NCBI GenBank assembly: GCA_009760855.2
Contig: WPIO01000024.1
Span: 2,455,001 to 2,519,000, forward strand
DNA from: Cristatella mucedo
Lineage: Eukaryota; Bryozoa; Phylactolaemata; Cristatellidae
Reading direction: 5' to 3'
DNA: 64,000 nucleotides
Part shown: piece by piece, positions 46,201 to 60,600 of the stretch
Position numbering within the stretch: position 1 is the first letter of the stretch
Layout of the letters: the number at the start of each line of letters is the position of its first letter
Notes under the pieces: model-generated
The model's input: only the letters and a program-made list of their open reading frames with translations
The model's database searches: none
What the model was told of the DNA's origin: nothing
Program-made: the position numbers and the translations under genes

Positions 46201-46830
46201 ATTACCACATCAGCTTTTTAGTCAAGTCTTCCTACTTCAGATTTGACACATTGCAAGTATTTGGACTTGCATAGACAAAGATACCCCATCCCAGTCGATC
46301 CATGCGCTTGTGAAATCCTGTCTCGGCTTCTCCAACTATTCCACAGGTCTTCCTGCTTATGCAATAACAAGCTTTTAGTTGTGCAAAACTCTATTGCCAG
46401 GCTTGCCTGACATGAGTGTCACAATTGCCACATTATACCACTTTCCAGCAATCTCTACTGACTACCAATCAAGCAGGGTATTGAGTTCAAGGTTTTGTCA
46501 ATCACTTCTAGGTCTCTTCATTCTCTTGCTCCTACCTTCCTATCAGGACCACTTCCCAATCTGGTTAGGCATCGTCCAACTTGCTCTTCGTACTCAAGTC
46601 GTTAAATCGTGCCTTTAACCAGCCTCAAATTTTACGGAGACCGTCACCTCAGTTTTTATGCTCCCTCGGCATGGATCTTACTTTTGTCTGAATTCACGAC
46701 ATTCCTTAACTTGACAGCATTTCAAGAGGATCTAAAAGGCCTAGTAGGAAAAGTTCTACAGGCACATGTGCATGGCAGCCGTACAAGGTCAAGATTGAAC
46801 TGTGATGGCAAATCCCGATAGTGGCTTCGC

Positions 46831-46896
<66 letters not shown>

Positions 46897-49800
46897 ACTA
46901 TATATATATATATATGCGAATGCTACGAGTCTCCGTATGATTAGGAACTGTCCGTGCAACATGACTCTGAGTTGCTTTGACATTTACAGCATTGACAGCG
47001 ACAAAAATAGCACCAAAACAAATATGATATGTAAGTGCCATTAAGTATGGAGACTCCATCTATCCAAAGCTAGCTTCTATCTGTTAGAAAATAGCATATC
47101 TATTATTGAATTACAGCAAAACCATCTTTGCATTGCAATCGTGTGCCTATCTCCATTGTCACGTTTTCCTTCAATTGAGACGTTTTGCTATTAATTAAGC
47201 TTGCATATACAAGTATATGAGCTGTCTGTTAGTATTACATTCCTTTAATTATACTTATATAAAATTATATTTTGCCTCTTTATTATCTTGGTGCACACAT
47301 TTTTGATAATATACCGTAATGACTCATCTGGATATTTAAAAAATCTATTTACAAAGTCACTGTATTGACAAAAGGTTGTTAAGTTTGCTGGAGACAATAT
47401 TAGATTATAATAATAATAATTATTATTATAACGCACTTGATAAAGCACCCTCAGAGAAATGTATCTCTTTCTAAGTGCTTAAATTGTAAATAGCAATATT
47501 ATTAAGAGCATTAGTAAAACTAAAGGTATTGTAAATAACGGTAGTAAATTAGTAGCTGCTGGTTTAATAAGTGCATCGATGAACATACGACACTCCGGAA
47601 TGCTCTCAGCAGTCCGGAAACAAGTCTGTGGCCGGCTGCAATTGAGCACATATTTAATTCTCTATGCGAGAAAAACTCTGAGGTAGTCAAACTACATCAG
47701 GGAAAGCAAAATAATTGATAAAAATGTATGCTTAAATAAAGAGGAATACAGACAGCTCAACGAACAGTCAGAAGGCCTACATAGTTGACCAAGGTTATTC
47801 TTAAATGGGTGATGATTTTATAAACTGTTGCAGCAGTTATAAAAGCCAACTCTTTGAGAAACTTCCTTATCTACACAACCATGATGTACATGGAGATGCA
47901 TCAGATGGACGTAGAAGGAGGCGTTTCTCAAAGGTAATCTCAAGGAAAAAACTTAACGAGAATAGCCTAAGGTAACGTGTCAAACAGTGAGCAGTGAGCT
48001 GGTCTGACAGCTCACGACGGTTCAATGTGGCCCTAAGATGATAGCGTGACAGTCTTGTGCACACTTGTCTACGCGTGGTACTTTGCTTGTAATTAGCTCT
48101 TGGTTATATTAGCTTCATTTGCAGTGAGTAGTAAATCGCCAAAATGAGTAGAGATTTGGTTATCTTAACATGCTACAAAAACATATATCGTTATTATTAT
48201 TATTACACTAACCCTTGAAGGTATTGCAGCAGCTATTCAACTTGTCAATCCCTACAGCGATCAGCCAAACTCAGAGCGCTGAATTTCTCTAAATCAAATC
48301 CTACAAATATCTGCGAGCAACTGAAAACTGGTGTTTTGCACTGGGTGCTAAGTACTACAAAGTGTCCATTGTGATACTGACTGGGAAAAGATCCAGGTTC
48401 ACGACTCAGTGTGATTAGTAATGTCTTTTATTATAGGAAAAGCATCATAAAGCGATCATCTAAGAGAAAGCCTGCCACCACGTCATCAGCGATTGGGACC
48501 GAGTGCATGGTACTAGGTCACTCCATGTGCCAATCTGTCTGCCAGGGCAATTCGTGAAAGAGTTGGGTATCGAACAGATGTACATAGCACCAAATAACAA
48601 TAACCCACTGAGATATGCTGAATAGTTAAAAATCCAATACATCCCACCCAAATATCGATGTGCCACACCATATTACCCATTAAATGTGTGCACAAAAGCC
48701 ATTGAGAGGTTTTTGTGCAAATAGAAGACACTGAAAATATAGCTGATTTGTTGAAATCCTGTTGGTAAAAAGAAATATATAGCTTATGCTACTGTTGGTG
48801 ATCTTCATCTCTCTGCTTGATCAATTCTGAATGCTAAGAAATGGGAGGCTTTAACTGCCTTAATCCTAGAGCAGATGGTCAATTCTAGAGAAGATGCATG
48901 CATATGCTGCAGCTAACGCGACCGCCACGTATCGCAATGCAAGCTCGTGGCTCGTAGCTTGAAGAGATGAAATCATTCGAAGGACTATCACAATTTGTCA
49001 CAAAGCAATTTGTCTACTTACGCAATACATATGCGTGCCCCAAAGAGCACACGTGCAAACTTGGCACCGTGCGAACATGAGCATGGAGAAGTGTGCTCGT
49101 CGATTAAAAAAGGTATCTTTTTTATCGAAGCCTCGACCACACAAGTTGAGACAGTGGGTTTCAGTGCAAAGCTAGCAGAACTAATAATAGGAATGATACA
49201 TATGAATATCGCCCTTTGAAAACTCAATCTCTTTCCAGACACTGTACTCATGAGAAAGATAATTTCTATACTGCTGCACAGCATTAAACATTGCAATGAG
49301 TGAATTGTCATTTACAATAGTGATTTTTGTGTTAATTCATAGTTATTGACTGAAGTTACTGACATATTTCCTCAGTAGCGTATGTAAAGTGCCTAGAAAT
49401 AGATTTACTTGACTTAAGACACGACACAGATGTCTTATTATTAATGCCCTAGACCATCTATACCGTGGCTAGATCTAATGCCGATTGAAGGATGTGGAAG
49501 TGGCATTGCTGGCAGTGCATCGCCAGCCATTATTTAACACCATTTTGTTCATGGCTTTCTGCTTGTAAAATCCGAGATCAAACCATACCAAAATATTATT
49601 GGTAAGACTGACATCAACTGCTTAAAGCTTACTTGGCTACATCCTGGAGACCACGCAGGGGGAAGTAGGCCAGCACAGGTGCTTCAAGGAAACCATCCCA
49701 CAAAAGGCAGTGCCAGCTAGAAAAGGGTGCCTGCTTGAGGACTGGGCCATTCTCTTCGTAGCTGAAGCTACAAAGCCGACTTGCACTTCCTGCAGACCTA

Positions 49801-52800
49801 TTCAGCATGTGCGATCAGGCGATTGCAGCTGGTACAAAACTCTGCAGCTAGGCTTGTCTGTCAAGAGCGTCGCAGTTGCCACATTACATCACTTCTCGCC
49901 GACCTGCACTGGCTACCAGTCAAGCAACGGTTGACTTCAAGGTTTTGTCGCTCACTTTTAGGTCACTTCCTTCTTTGGCTCCAGCCTATCTCTCAGATAT
50001 ACTCCCCCATCAGGCCAAGCATCGTACCACCTGCTTTTCGGAATCCAGCAGTCTACAAATACCTCGTACAAACCTCAAATCCTTTGGAGACCGTGCATTT
50101 AGCTCGCATGCTCCCACAACCTGGAACTCCCTCCCGACCTGCGTCAGAACATCCCCTGATCTGACCACATTTCAAAAGAACTTAAAAACGCACCTATTTA
50201 GGACAGCATTTAGTCGGTCCCTGTGATTCGTCATTGATGTACTTATGCGTGCTGACACTGTGCATGCTGCCACTAACCACATTTGCATGCTGACCCTGTG
50301 CATGTCACCCCTAACCATGTTATTCACTTTGTTTGTTTATCAAGCATGATATTACTCACCATTCAATTGCATTTCCCTTTGCAGAAAATGTAAAGTGCCT
50401 AGAGAGAGAGATTGAGTTCTCTGAGGGGGCTTTTTCAAGTGCATTATTATAATTAATATTCAGTACTGCCTACTCTTCAACCGCAAGAGAGTTTCTTCCT
50501 CACAAGAGGTACTAACCGAGGTGGGCTGGTCAGCAGTACTGGTTTTGACATAGAGATCCTTCCATTTATGACATCCACGCCACCTGTTGTAAAAGTCTCA
50601 GCCTCCCTCGCCACCCTAACGACGTCCAGTCTTTGCTATGCAGTTCCGTGAGCTTTTAAAAACAATATACAGACGAACGAAAAAGAGTTTAAGTTTTTTT
50701 TAGCTTTTTTCATAGTAATAGTAACGTATTTGATGTAGTGCCTTCGAAGAACTCAATCTCTTTCTAGGCACTTTACATTAGCTGCAAACGAAGCACGGTC
50801 GAATGGTTAGTGATAACATACTCAATAAACAGGAATAACATGGTTAAGGGTGACATGTACAGAGTCAGCATGCAAGTTTGGTTAGTGGCAGCATGCACAG
50901 TATCAGCAAGCATAAGCATATAAAGGACGAATCACAGGGACTCACTAAATGCTGTGATAAATAGATGCATTTTGAGTTACTTTTAAAACGTGCACAAGTC
51001 ACGAGATGTCGTGACGCAATTTGGGACTGGGTTCCAGGCCTTGGGAGCATACGAAATAAAGGCACGGTCTCCAAAGGATTTGAGATTTGTACGAGGTGTG
51101 GGTAAACAGTTAGATTCTGAAAAGCTGGTGGTACGATACTTGGCCTGGTTGGGGAGTAGATCTGATAGGTAGGCTGGAGCTAAAAAATGAAGGGAATTAA
51201 AAGTGAGTAAAAAAATCTTGAATGTCGGTGAGTTGCTTGACTGGCAGCCAGTGCAGGTCGGCGAGAAGTGGTGAGATGGGCAACTGCGACGCTCATGGCA
51301 GACAAGCCTAGCTGCAGAGTTTTGCACCGGCTATAAGCGCCTCGGTGCAAAGGCCAGCAAGACCAGCAAGAAGCGAGCTACAAAGTCAAGACGGGATGTC
51401 ACAAATGTGTGGACCAAATTAGATGTGGCATCCATGTCTAAACAAGCCCGAATTTCAGCAATATTTCGTAGCTGAAAGGAGGCAGACTTGACTGTGGAGC
51501 TAAGGTGGTCGTCTAATGAAAGGTCACTTTGGAAGATGACACCTAGATTTCATGCAGATTCAACATAATATGTGCTAGCAGAGCTGATTTTGATCGTCGG
51601 CCTTTTCAATTTCTGAATCACGCCTGGTTTGCCCATAACTAGTAAGTTTCGTACATTCAGGACGGCGGCAGTACGCTCCTTAGTCGCCATTTCTGTCGAA
51701 CGCATATCGTATGAGACGAGCTGTATAGTATTAACGATAGGTTATTTAATCTGATTCGGAACGATTACGTTGAAGCACTCTACTTTTATGGCGATGAGGC
51801 GCGATTAGGTACCGTCCATAGAGTAATCTCGGGTGAGAAGAAACTACGAGGAGAGAAGATTACGACGCCGACTTTTCTCCCGACATGACGCCGATTTCTA
51901 CCGGCTATGCTATCTAGAGCAGTATACTCCAGGAGACGTGGTGGAAACATTGTCACGTAAAAAGTATCACATGATTAGCAACCCAGAAAAATTCAATAGA
52001 ATTAGACGCATTAGTGGCGATTACAGCAACCCAACTGCTACTGATTTCCAGTCAGCACAAGCAAGCCAATTTGCCAATAAGACCGGTGCACAATTGAAGG
52101 CAGAATATGTCTTAGAATGTTATTCTGTTTTGATCTGGAGTCGTTGCTCTTACCGATTTCCCTGTGACTCAGCATTCACCTACGCCTTACTTAGCTTACT
52201 TGACAAAAAGCTTTCGAAGACAGTCGAAACGTATTCATGTCATAGATGCATTCTTTTTTTGGTCGTCAGATTCTTGAAGAGTACGGTGAAAAGCTCATAG
52301 TGCTTCGAAGCGCTTACACAGACCATGCTTAAGTCGAGGTGAACCATAGACTTATTTGCTCTATCAAAAAATCAGTGTTGTATGTTCGCACTTTCGGGTC
52401 CTGTTTGCAGATTTATCAAGCAGCTGGGGTTCATTTCAATGCTCTCACTGAACAGTTACACGTGGCAAAGCGGGGATTAAGGACACTTATAAATTTAGCG
52501 TTGTTCAACAGATCTGCTAACAGAGGAAAAAGATGTGACGCTGTCTCCCTCATTCACGGGAACGTCACGATGGCCGTATCCACAACCAGCAGCATCTAAC
52601 GAAACTATTAGCGTCCAAGCGCATTTGTTAACGACGGCAAGGCCAATCGATGCAGTTTGAGTCTGAAACTAAGCCGTCGCGACGGTAACCGTGAGCTAGT
52701 TCCCCGGGTTTCAAGTCAAAGATTCGATCTAGAACTTTCCATTCAATACCGGCTAGGCTTCGGAGCTCTTCTAGGAACGTATCTAAGCAATCGCCTTAAG

Positions 52801-55800
52801 CAGCCTTATCGGACCGAACCTTTCTGCTGCAGTTCACAACAGCTTTAGCTGGCGAGGCGTAAGATTAAGCTCATGGGCAAGACAATGGGAAGTGCATGAC
52901 GCTCGCTTCCGTGGCCCAAGCTTTAACTTCTAATACGCCCACCGCGAGCCAAGTTCACTGAGTCCCACCATGCATCTGAGCTCAGTGAGTGAGCGGAGGC
53001 TGCGTCAGCGTTTAAAACACCTCAACCAAAAAGTGAAAGCTTTCCGGTCTCCCGTAACCTTAGCTCTTGTTGTACCCTCCAGTCCGCTCCGGAGATTAAA
53101 GGTATCCTGCCTGAAAGCACGCGCCGTGCATACTGCCAGCCAGCTCAGCTAAGAAAACGGCCTTCGCGTCGGCGGGTGCCATCAGTGACATCGCTATAGC
53201 TGCGCTTACACCGTCGACTTTCTTCCTAGATCATCGCCCGATTTTGTGCAGATTTCCCTCTGATTTGGGCTACTACACCACCACGTATCGCCATATCTTG
53301 GGGTGGAGCCAAATCGACCGGCTACCATAAGGAATTCTCCTCTACTTAATGCCTCGGTTCGACCACCCAACCGATTAAAACATCGAGGCTTATCACCTAC
53401 ACCCCTGACCAAAATAACGATTGCTGATGTTCGTAGACTTGAGTTAAATTCAGGCGTTCAGAGCAAGTCCCTCAACATGGGGTGCTCATTCGCTATAGTC
53501 ACGGCCTAGCCCTTTTCTACATAGAAGGCGCCACGTTTCCGACACTAAAATGCACCAAAAAGCCGTAATGTTGCAATTAAGCACTATACACTAAGCACTA
53601 TACAACAACACACCCATAACAGCACCCCCACATTGCTCTATGCACTTGACCGAAAAACGTTTTACATATGCTTATCTTCCCGCTCTTTCCGTTCTTCTAC
53701 TCGTCTAAAATGGAGACCGAAACGGTGAGCTCAACTTCTACGGGTGTTGGCTTGGCGGGTAAGAAAACTTCTTTCATACCAGTCTCCCGCATTGGAGCAG
53801 GGGCTTTTTGCGGAACTAAGTCAGCCATCAGTGTTTCCTGAATCGTTAGTGTAAACGCACTAACTAGGGGGAAGTTGGTGTCGGCAAGAACGAGAGTAGA
53901 TAATGTAAATGCAACCTTTTCTATTGTTGCTGGTAAGGAGGGTAGAGGTCGAGAATAGTGCTATGTTGAGAGGCCTCATTTCTCCAGGAGACGCGCGACC
54001 CGAGGCGGAATTATGGGTCCTCAGCGCGGGCGGCGTACGCACGGCCAGCAAGTTGGTATTGAAACGAAGGCGTGTTACGTCAAGCCCGATTTTGACTGCC
54101 GAGTAGTTACTTGTGGTTTCCGTGTTCTAATGATCAGGAACCGATTATGTCCAAGTCTATATTTAGGCGGTCTTACAAGTCTTAGTCGAGTAATCGAGAT
54201 TCCAGGTTCTAGCTTCGCAGGTATTTGTCTCGCTTCGGTTAGGACTACCTCCGCTACGAGCGCTGCACTTTCGACCTAGACGACGCTATTGGGAAGCCGA
54301 TACATGGCGCCAGTATCGTTGCGGTGGCACAGCGTCTCGGACTCACGATGTAGAGGAGACGATAGCGGCTAAGTTTCTGTGATGACTGATCTCTTTGCGT
54401 GTGCAAATGCGGCGATTTTTGGTCACAATTAGTGAGCAGGGTGAGAGCGGTAATAATAACGATTGTTATACTAAAACTCGTTTGTATAGCGCTCTCAGAG
54501 AACTTGACCTATTAAGCGCGTTACAGCTCGCTGCTAGAGAGAGTGCGGTGGTTGACCGCCCTCCCCAACCCGCCTAGCCGACGCTCGAATACCTTTACCT
54601 TAGCAAAGAACCCAGCGGTAAATATACACCAAATGAGCCAATATCCTATATCAAAGGGCAATCGCCCAAATCAATGGACATATTTCAGAGGCTCGTCCGT
54701 AAGCCGACAAAAAGGGGCCATAAAATGGCCCACGCACGGACCCACATCAATCTTGCTTATGTCAGCATGCTAAAATAACACGAACACTCGGAGATTGGTC
54801 AGTAAGACCCATGGCTAGTAGCTTGCGCAGGTAAGCCAGCAAATAATAGTGATAGTAATAATAATGCACTTGATAAGAATTTTGGAACAGAAAGCAGACA
54901 CTATCACTGAGGGAAATGAGTGCTGACTGACTAGAAACGATGGGTCTTGACCTTCGGCTTGAAAGATGCCAGTTCGTTGCAGATAGCCAACGTAAACGGA
55001 ACCGAGTTCCAGAATTCCGGTGCAAACGAGCTAGAGGCTCGATCGTCGGGCGACTCTCGCCTCTGCTATTGGAGGCTTAAAGTTCGCCTTCGTCGCCTCT
55101 CTCCGTCTCAGATTTCGAAGCCGTCGCCACTGTTGTCTGCCGAACGCCTACAGTCGACTGAAAGCGTCTTAAACTACCCTCACCTTTTGCTGTGCATGAC
55201 TGCTCCCCAGCGGCCGTTCGTCTTGACTAACGTCCTACGTGCTCAATGACTCGGTTTCGCTAAGCCAAGCGCCCGATGCAGCGGTCCAATGCCGACGGCC
55301 GAGCAGGCTCATTACGAAGAAAGGAGCCAGCAGCGGGCAGAGAGTCGAATAGCTATCCGTAGCTATGTCGGGCCGGGCCACTCGGGCCGACGTTTCTAGG
55401 CAGGAACTTTTCGCGTGCAAACAGTCCGACCGGAATCTACGGACCACTCAGAGTAGACTCACAGACCACTCAGCGAAGACTCGCAACAGAAGGAGGTCAA
55501 CCCGAAGGTGTGACCTCACTTATCAATCAATAGGAAAAATCCTGCGTTCTCGTGTGCGCTATGTCGGTTCTGCGATCCTTGCCGTCAACGGGCGAGTAAA
55601 CAGATAAGTACGTCGTTGCTGTTTGCACAAAGACGTCAAAAGAGAAGTTGCCAAAAGAAGGCGGTTACGGTGGCCGCAGAAGTTTTCTTTAGTCGTCATG
55701 GCTGTATTTGCACTCGGGCCCTCGAGCAGGCTCGCCGATTCGCCTCACGGCTTTCCGAGCGCGTGGGGAGCGCTCGCTTTGACTCGCTGGAAGCCACAAC

Positions 55801-57541
55801 GCAGCAACAGTCGGCTTGAAGTATGGGACTAGCCGCGTTCCATCCGATGCAGAGACCGATTGCAAAACCCGATCGTTGGCCTCGAGCCGGAACCATTGGG
55901 AGCGGCAAATTTGAGTCCGAGTCATTTAGTCGCCACAACTCGGGGGCATGAATCGACGGCAAGACACGCAAGTCGGTTCACCAGATCAAGTTGCAAAGCC
56001 TCGAGTTTCGCGCTTGTCCGCGGTGTAGAAAAAGAGTTTCTCGGAGCTGCTTTTCAATATATGGCTGCCGCCTGAGTCGCTGCTTAGACGCTGCGCGGAG
56101 CAAAAGCCGCCGATCGGATCGAGCTGACTCAGAGAGCTCGATAGCTACGTCGATCGGGAGTAGTAGCTAAGCGGCGATCGAACCCTGGTGGCTAAGCGAC
56201 TCGGGTGCACCCGTTCGCGCCTCCTCCCTCGAGCTCTCCGAGGCCAACGCGTGCAGAAGTCACTGCTACTAGCATAGCTGATGACCGGCGACGCGATCGA
56301 AGGCAGTAAGTAGGCGAGATGCACCGTGGGGCCGTAAAAGCAGCGGCATCCGGCTGCACCGATCGTGGCTCGCCTATTGGCGAATGCTTTTACCTGTAGA
56401 GCGAAGCAGAGGAGGGGCAAACTAGCGAAACCCCTGCTCCATCGATTCGAGCTCCAGCATTATAATCGTAATAATAGAAAAAATAATAATATATTTTTAT
56501 AGCGCCCTCAGGTATCGGTTCGGGCTCCAGTTTTTGGTGAGTTCGCCAGCTGTTTCACCGTTAGAAGCAGAATCTGGAGTTGAAGCAGAGCGCTGGTGCA
56601 TGGAGAACCTTTCCTCAAGTGGCCGAGGTGTGTAAGAAAAGGCTGACGGAGAAATCCGCTTGACATAACTTCAACGCCCAGAGCGCGTTGCTCGAGTCCA
56701 CTCATTAGGTTCGATATCTAATCGGCATCCTCGAGAACAGTTTGAAGATGGAAGCTCTAAGTTCAGTCGCTCATATGATCTATGATGTAGGCATCGCAGC
56801 GTGGCTTGGGTTTACTCAACCGGGTAACAAAGTAGAAAAACGTAATGGCGTACAAAAAATGGTAAAACCATTAGGCCATGGCGCGAGCAGAAGTATCGTA
56901 TATCGTGCTCATATTGTCATTAATGATATCTGCTCTCCTGCTGCCGACTGCGGGACCTCTTTTCCCAGCTGTCATGAGCTGCTACTCCCTTCCTCGACTG
57001 CCCTCCTGACTCAGCCATGCTTCTCATTTTCTCTTTGTTTCGTGCGATGAAGTCGGTGGGTTAGAGTACATAAAAAACCAGCTTAACACTCACTTGGTCT
57101 TCGTGGCTTTGTGGAGGGGTTACAGACGGAGATGTATTATATTACATTACAATCCCCTGCTGTTTGTCAGCTTCACCAGTCACTCTTACTCTCACTCACC
57201 CACTCACTCACTCACTCACTCACTCACTCACTCACTCACTCACCCACTCACTCACTCACTCACTCACTCACTCACTCACTCACTCACTCACTCACTCACT
57301 CACTCACCCACTCACTCACTCACTCACTCACTCACTCACTCACTCACTCACTCACTCACTCACTCACTCACTCACTCACTCACTCACCCACTCACTCACA
57401 CTCACTCACTCACTCAGTCACTCACTCACTCACTCACTCACTCACTCACTCACTCACTCACTCACTCACTCACTCACTCACTCACTCACTCACTCACACT
57501 CACTCACTCACTACTAACTCACTCACTCATTCACTCACTCA

Positions 57542-57637
<96 letters not shown>

Positions 57638-60600
57638 GACGAGGCTAGAAGCCAACTCCCAGTGCTATCGGTGTAGCCGAGTTAACTCACTATTCGTTTA
57701 GTGTGTATTCGTTTATTGCCTAATCCACTCGTGACTTTCTCTCAGCAGGCAGCAGCAGTGCCGACTCGAGGCCGCCGTTCGCCGATCGTCGCGTGCTGCT
57801 GCGGCTTCCTTCGTTCGCATCCTGCAAGCATCTCGCTTCCGCTTCGCTCTACGAAACCGGTGTCTTCTCCTCCTCTTCCTTTGCTGACCGCTCTTAGTAA
57901 GCCATGCTGCAGCTGCAGTCGTTCGCTGCTGCACCGGCGATTCGTTTCGGCTCGGGTCTCTTCTCGGAGACGACCGCTTAATCCTGAGAACAGTCTGCTG
58001 CCTTGTCCAGCCCAAATTGTTCCCACGTGGCCAGCACTTCACAGCCATAATCGACATGGATGTTGGACGTGCCGAAACCGCAGCAATAGGGGATAGCACC
58101 TACGAACGACCAACGGGTTTCGCCATTTTCATATAACTGACGAGAGGCCACGTTGCGATTTGAACCCGGTCCTCGTGAGCCGACGTGCGTTTCGAGCCGA
58201 CAAGCGCTTCACGAGTCGGCGTTCGTCATCAGTCATCGAAGACGTGGGCCAAAAGTTAGGTGGGGCGGGGTGAAGAACCCCGGCTACTTTCTAGAGAGTA
58301 GGATGAAGACACCCGGCTACTTGCTAAAAGAAAAAGAGTAGGATTAGGCTACAACGTCCTGCCGGCGGACAAGCGTCGCCGAATTATCAACTCTATTGTA
58401 CCCCGGCTGCGAATGGGCTCTCGCCTGGACCTTAGGGGACGCCTTGAATTTCGGTTGGAGGAAGTTCGGGTCAAGAGCTCGAGATGATACCGACTAAAAA
58501 CCACGTGACTACTTTGCCCAATTGCACATCGAGTTTCGGCATGAGCGAACGATCGCCTCGACGGGAAGTCTACGGTGATGGTGGACGTCGGAATTCATCT
58601 GGACTGACGATGACTTATTTGAGGGCTTTTCCCAGCAAAGGCGGCCGCTCGCGTAGATGCAGTGCTTCGGCTGAGGCTGGTGTCAGCAGATGCTCAATAG
58701 TTGAGTTCGCTGATGACCCACTTACTATGCGCTGGCTGACTTCCGTATCGCTCAGCGAGCGCCGAACGTAATGCGAAGCCACCGAGGGGCAGCGGAGCTC
58801 TCTCGCTCGCGGAGTCGCTCTCGGAGGATCTCATTTCGAGAGCACGCGCGTTCGTGCCTCTGATCAATGCAGAGCGGAGAGTGACCCCCTGATCTGTTTG
58901 CATCGTATAGAACCACGGGTGGCAATTGACTAAGCAAACACGTGGCTCGCTTCGTCCAAACGACAAAACAAACTTTTTCCTCAGGGGCACAATTGTGCAG
59001 TGCGGCAAAACTACTGGGGCGAAAAGTGTACAATTGTCTCGAGGCAGGATGCTGAATAGCGCTGCTGACTGAAGCCTAATAAAAGCTGCTACCGACAGGT
59101 GTCGCCCGCCCACCGTCTGTGCCCGGTCACGATCGAAGTTTGCTAAGTCCAACTTGATCGACGGCGTGTCATTGGGGCAATGCCGTCTCGGAGAAGGGCG
59201 CTCAAGCTTGTGGGGAAGGAAGACCCGCTGGACATTGGGAAGGAGGGTCTAGCTGGGCCCTCACCCCCAATGTCTACGCCTAAGACTTCCCAAAGTATAG
59301 GAGTTATGGTGTCGTAAGGATATCGGCAGTGGCTCGTTGCAACATGGTGCACAGGAGTTACGCAATGTGCCCCCCCCCCCGGTGGGGGGGGGGGAATATT
59401 TGTTACTGCATGCCTGAGGTGGGGAGATTTTTGGATTATGAACTTAGGAGGGCATCTAAGGATCCTGTCATACAAGGGTTATGATTCAAGAATTTTGGGC
59501 AATTTTCAAGGATGCCAGAAGAAAGTGCCTTGGCGTGGGTTGGGTGAGAGGGCGCTATCAGGAGGAGGTAAGTAACAAGGCTTCCCCGTATGCGTCTCGA
59601 TGTGAGCCCGCAGCTCGCGCCGATCAGTTAACCCAACAGCCGCGCTAATGACACAATTGGGTCGTACCCTGAAGAGTTTTCAAGAGCGAACTCGCAGCCT
59701 CGGAGGCATTTGGTACCATCAGCCTGCATCTCTTGAAATCGAGAAAAAAGTGAGAAGAGTCACTGGCTCAGGAGGCCAGTTACAAGAAGCGACCGCCAAT
59801 GTTGACCACTCGATAAGAATGCAAAACGCAAGTCTGCAGCTGCTATGTACACAAAGTAAATGTCGCCTGATTCATAAGCTTCATCAGATAACGCCGAAAA
59901 GGCTTAACAGCAATCACAAATGCTTGCAGTGAGCAGCAAAGGATTGTGTTTTTCAGTACCCGAATACCTAACTGGAAAGGGAAATACAAGAACCTCAAGC
60001 TACGACTGGAAAAAATGTCGGTCGCTGCATAATCAATCAATCGAATCCCCCTTTTTTAATTTGCATATTCTGACCTCTCTCAATATTATTCTGACAAATT
60101 CTATTGAAGCCATAGCACATTCTCTTCCCTGACTTAGACCTGGTGAATCTAGCCACAATGAATATCGAGGCTTGATGCTTCAGAGCACTTAAGGGAAAAT
60201 CAATATTACTGCAATAATAATTCATTTACATCAGTCCTTCAGAGAATTAAATATTTAAGTAATTTATTTATGCTGTAAAGGAATTATGTCAATGTGGTTA
60301 GTGATAGCAAGCACAGTGTGAGCTTGCATGAGCACACCGAGGACAATGCACAAGGACCCAGCGATTTTTGTGAGAAACAGTTGGGTTTATGGTTCCTTTT
60401 TAACTGTCGTCAAGTTGGGCAATGTCGTGATGCCGGTGACAGTGAAATTCATGCTTTGAGAGTATATAAACTAATAACGCGGTCTCCGAAGAATTTGAGG
60501 TTGGTAAGAGCTACGGCTAATTGACTTGAGTCAAAAGAGTAGGTGGTATGATGCCTAGCCTGATTGGGAAGTAGTTTAGATAGATCATCTTGCGAGCACG

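Larger units (their letters stand above)
51650..58500. other. CpG-dense block inside intron 2 of the IQ-motif gene
   Basis: From the 5' end of the LINE at 51645 the sequence becomes visibly richer in CG dinucleotides than the surrounding intron, apart from 53530-53700, 54450-54900 and the simple repeats at 57.2-57.6 kb. There are many short open frames, none with a recognisable domain. I can only describe it: it may be an undetected gene region, a regulatory CpG island cluster or an inserted element. Confidence 0.45.

Noticed and set aside
57183-57543. CRISPR-like or satellite array
   Set aside because: The unit is a tetranucleotide with no spacers; it is an ordinary microsatellite in a eukaryotic genome.
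57094-57701. Proteins of 117-196 residues rich in Thr/His/Ser/Leu
   Set aside because: All are translations of the (ACTC)n and (CT)n arrays, open in every frame.
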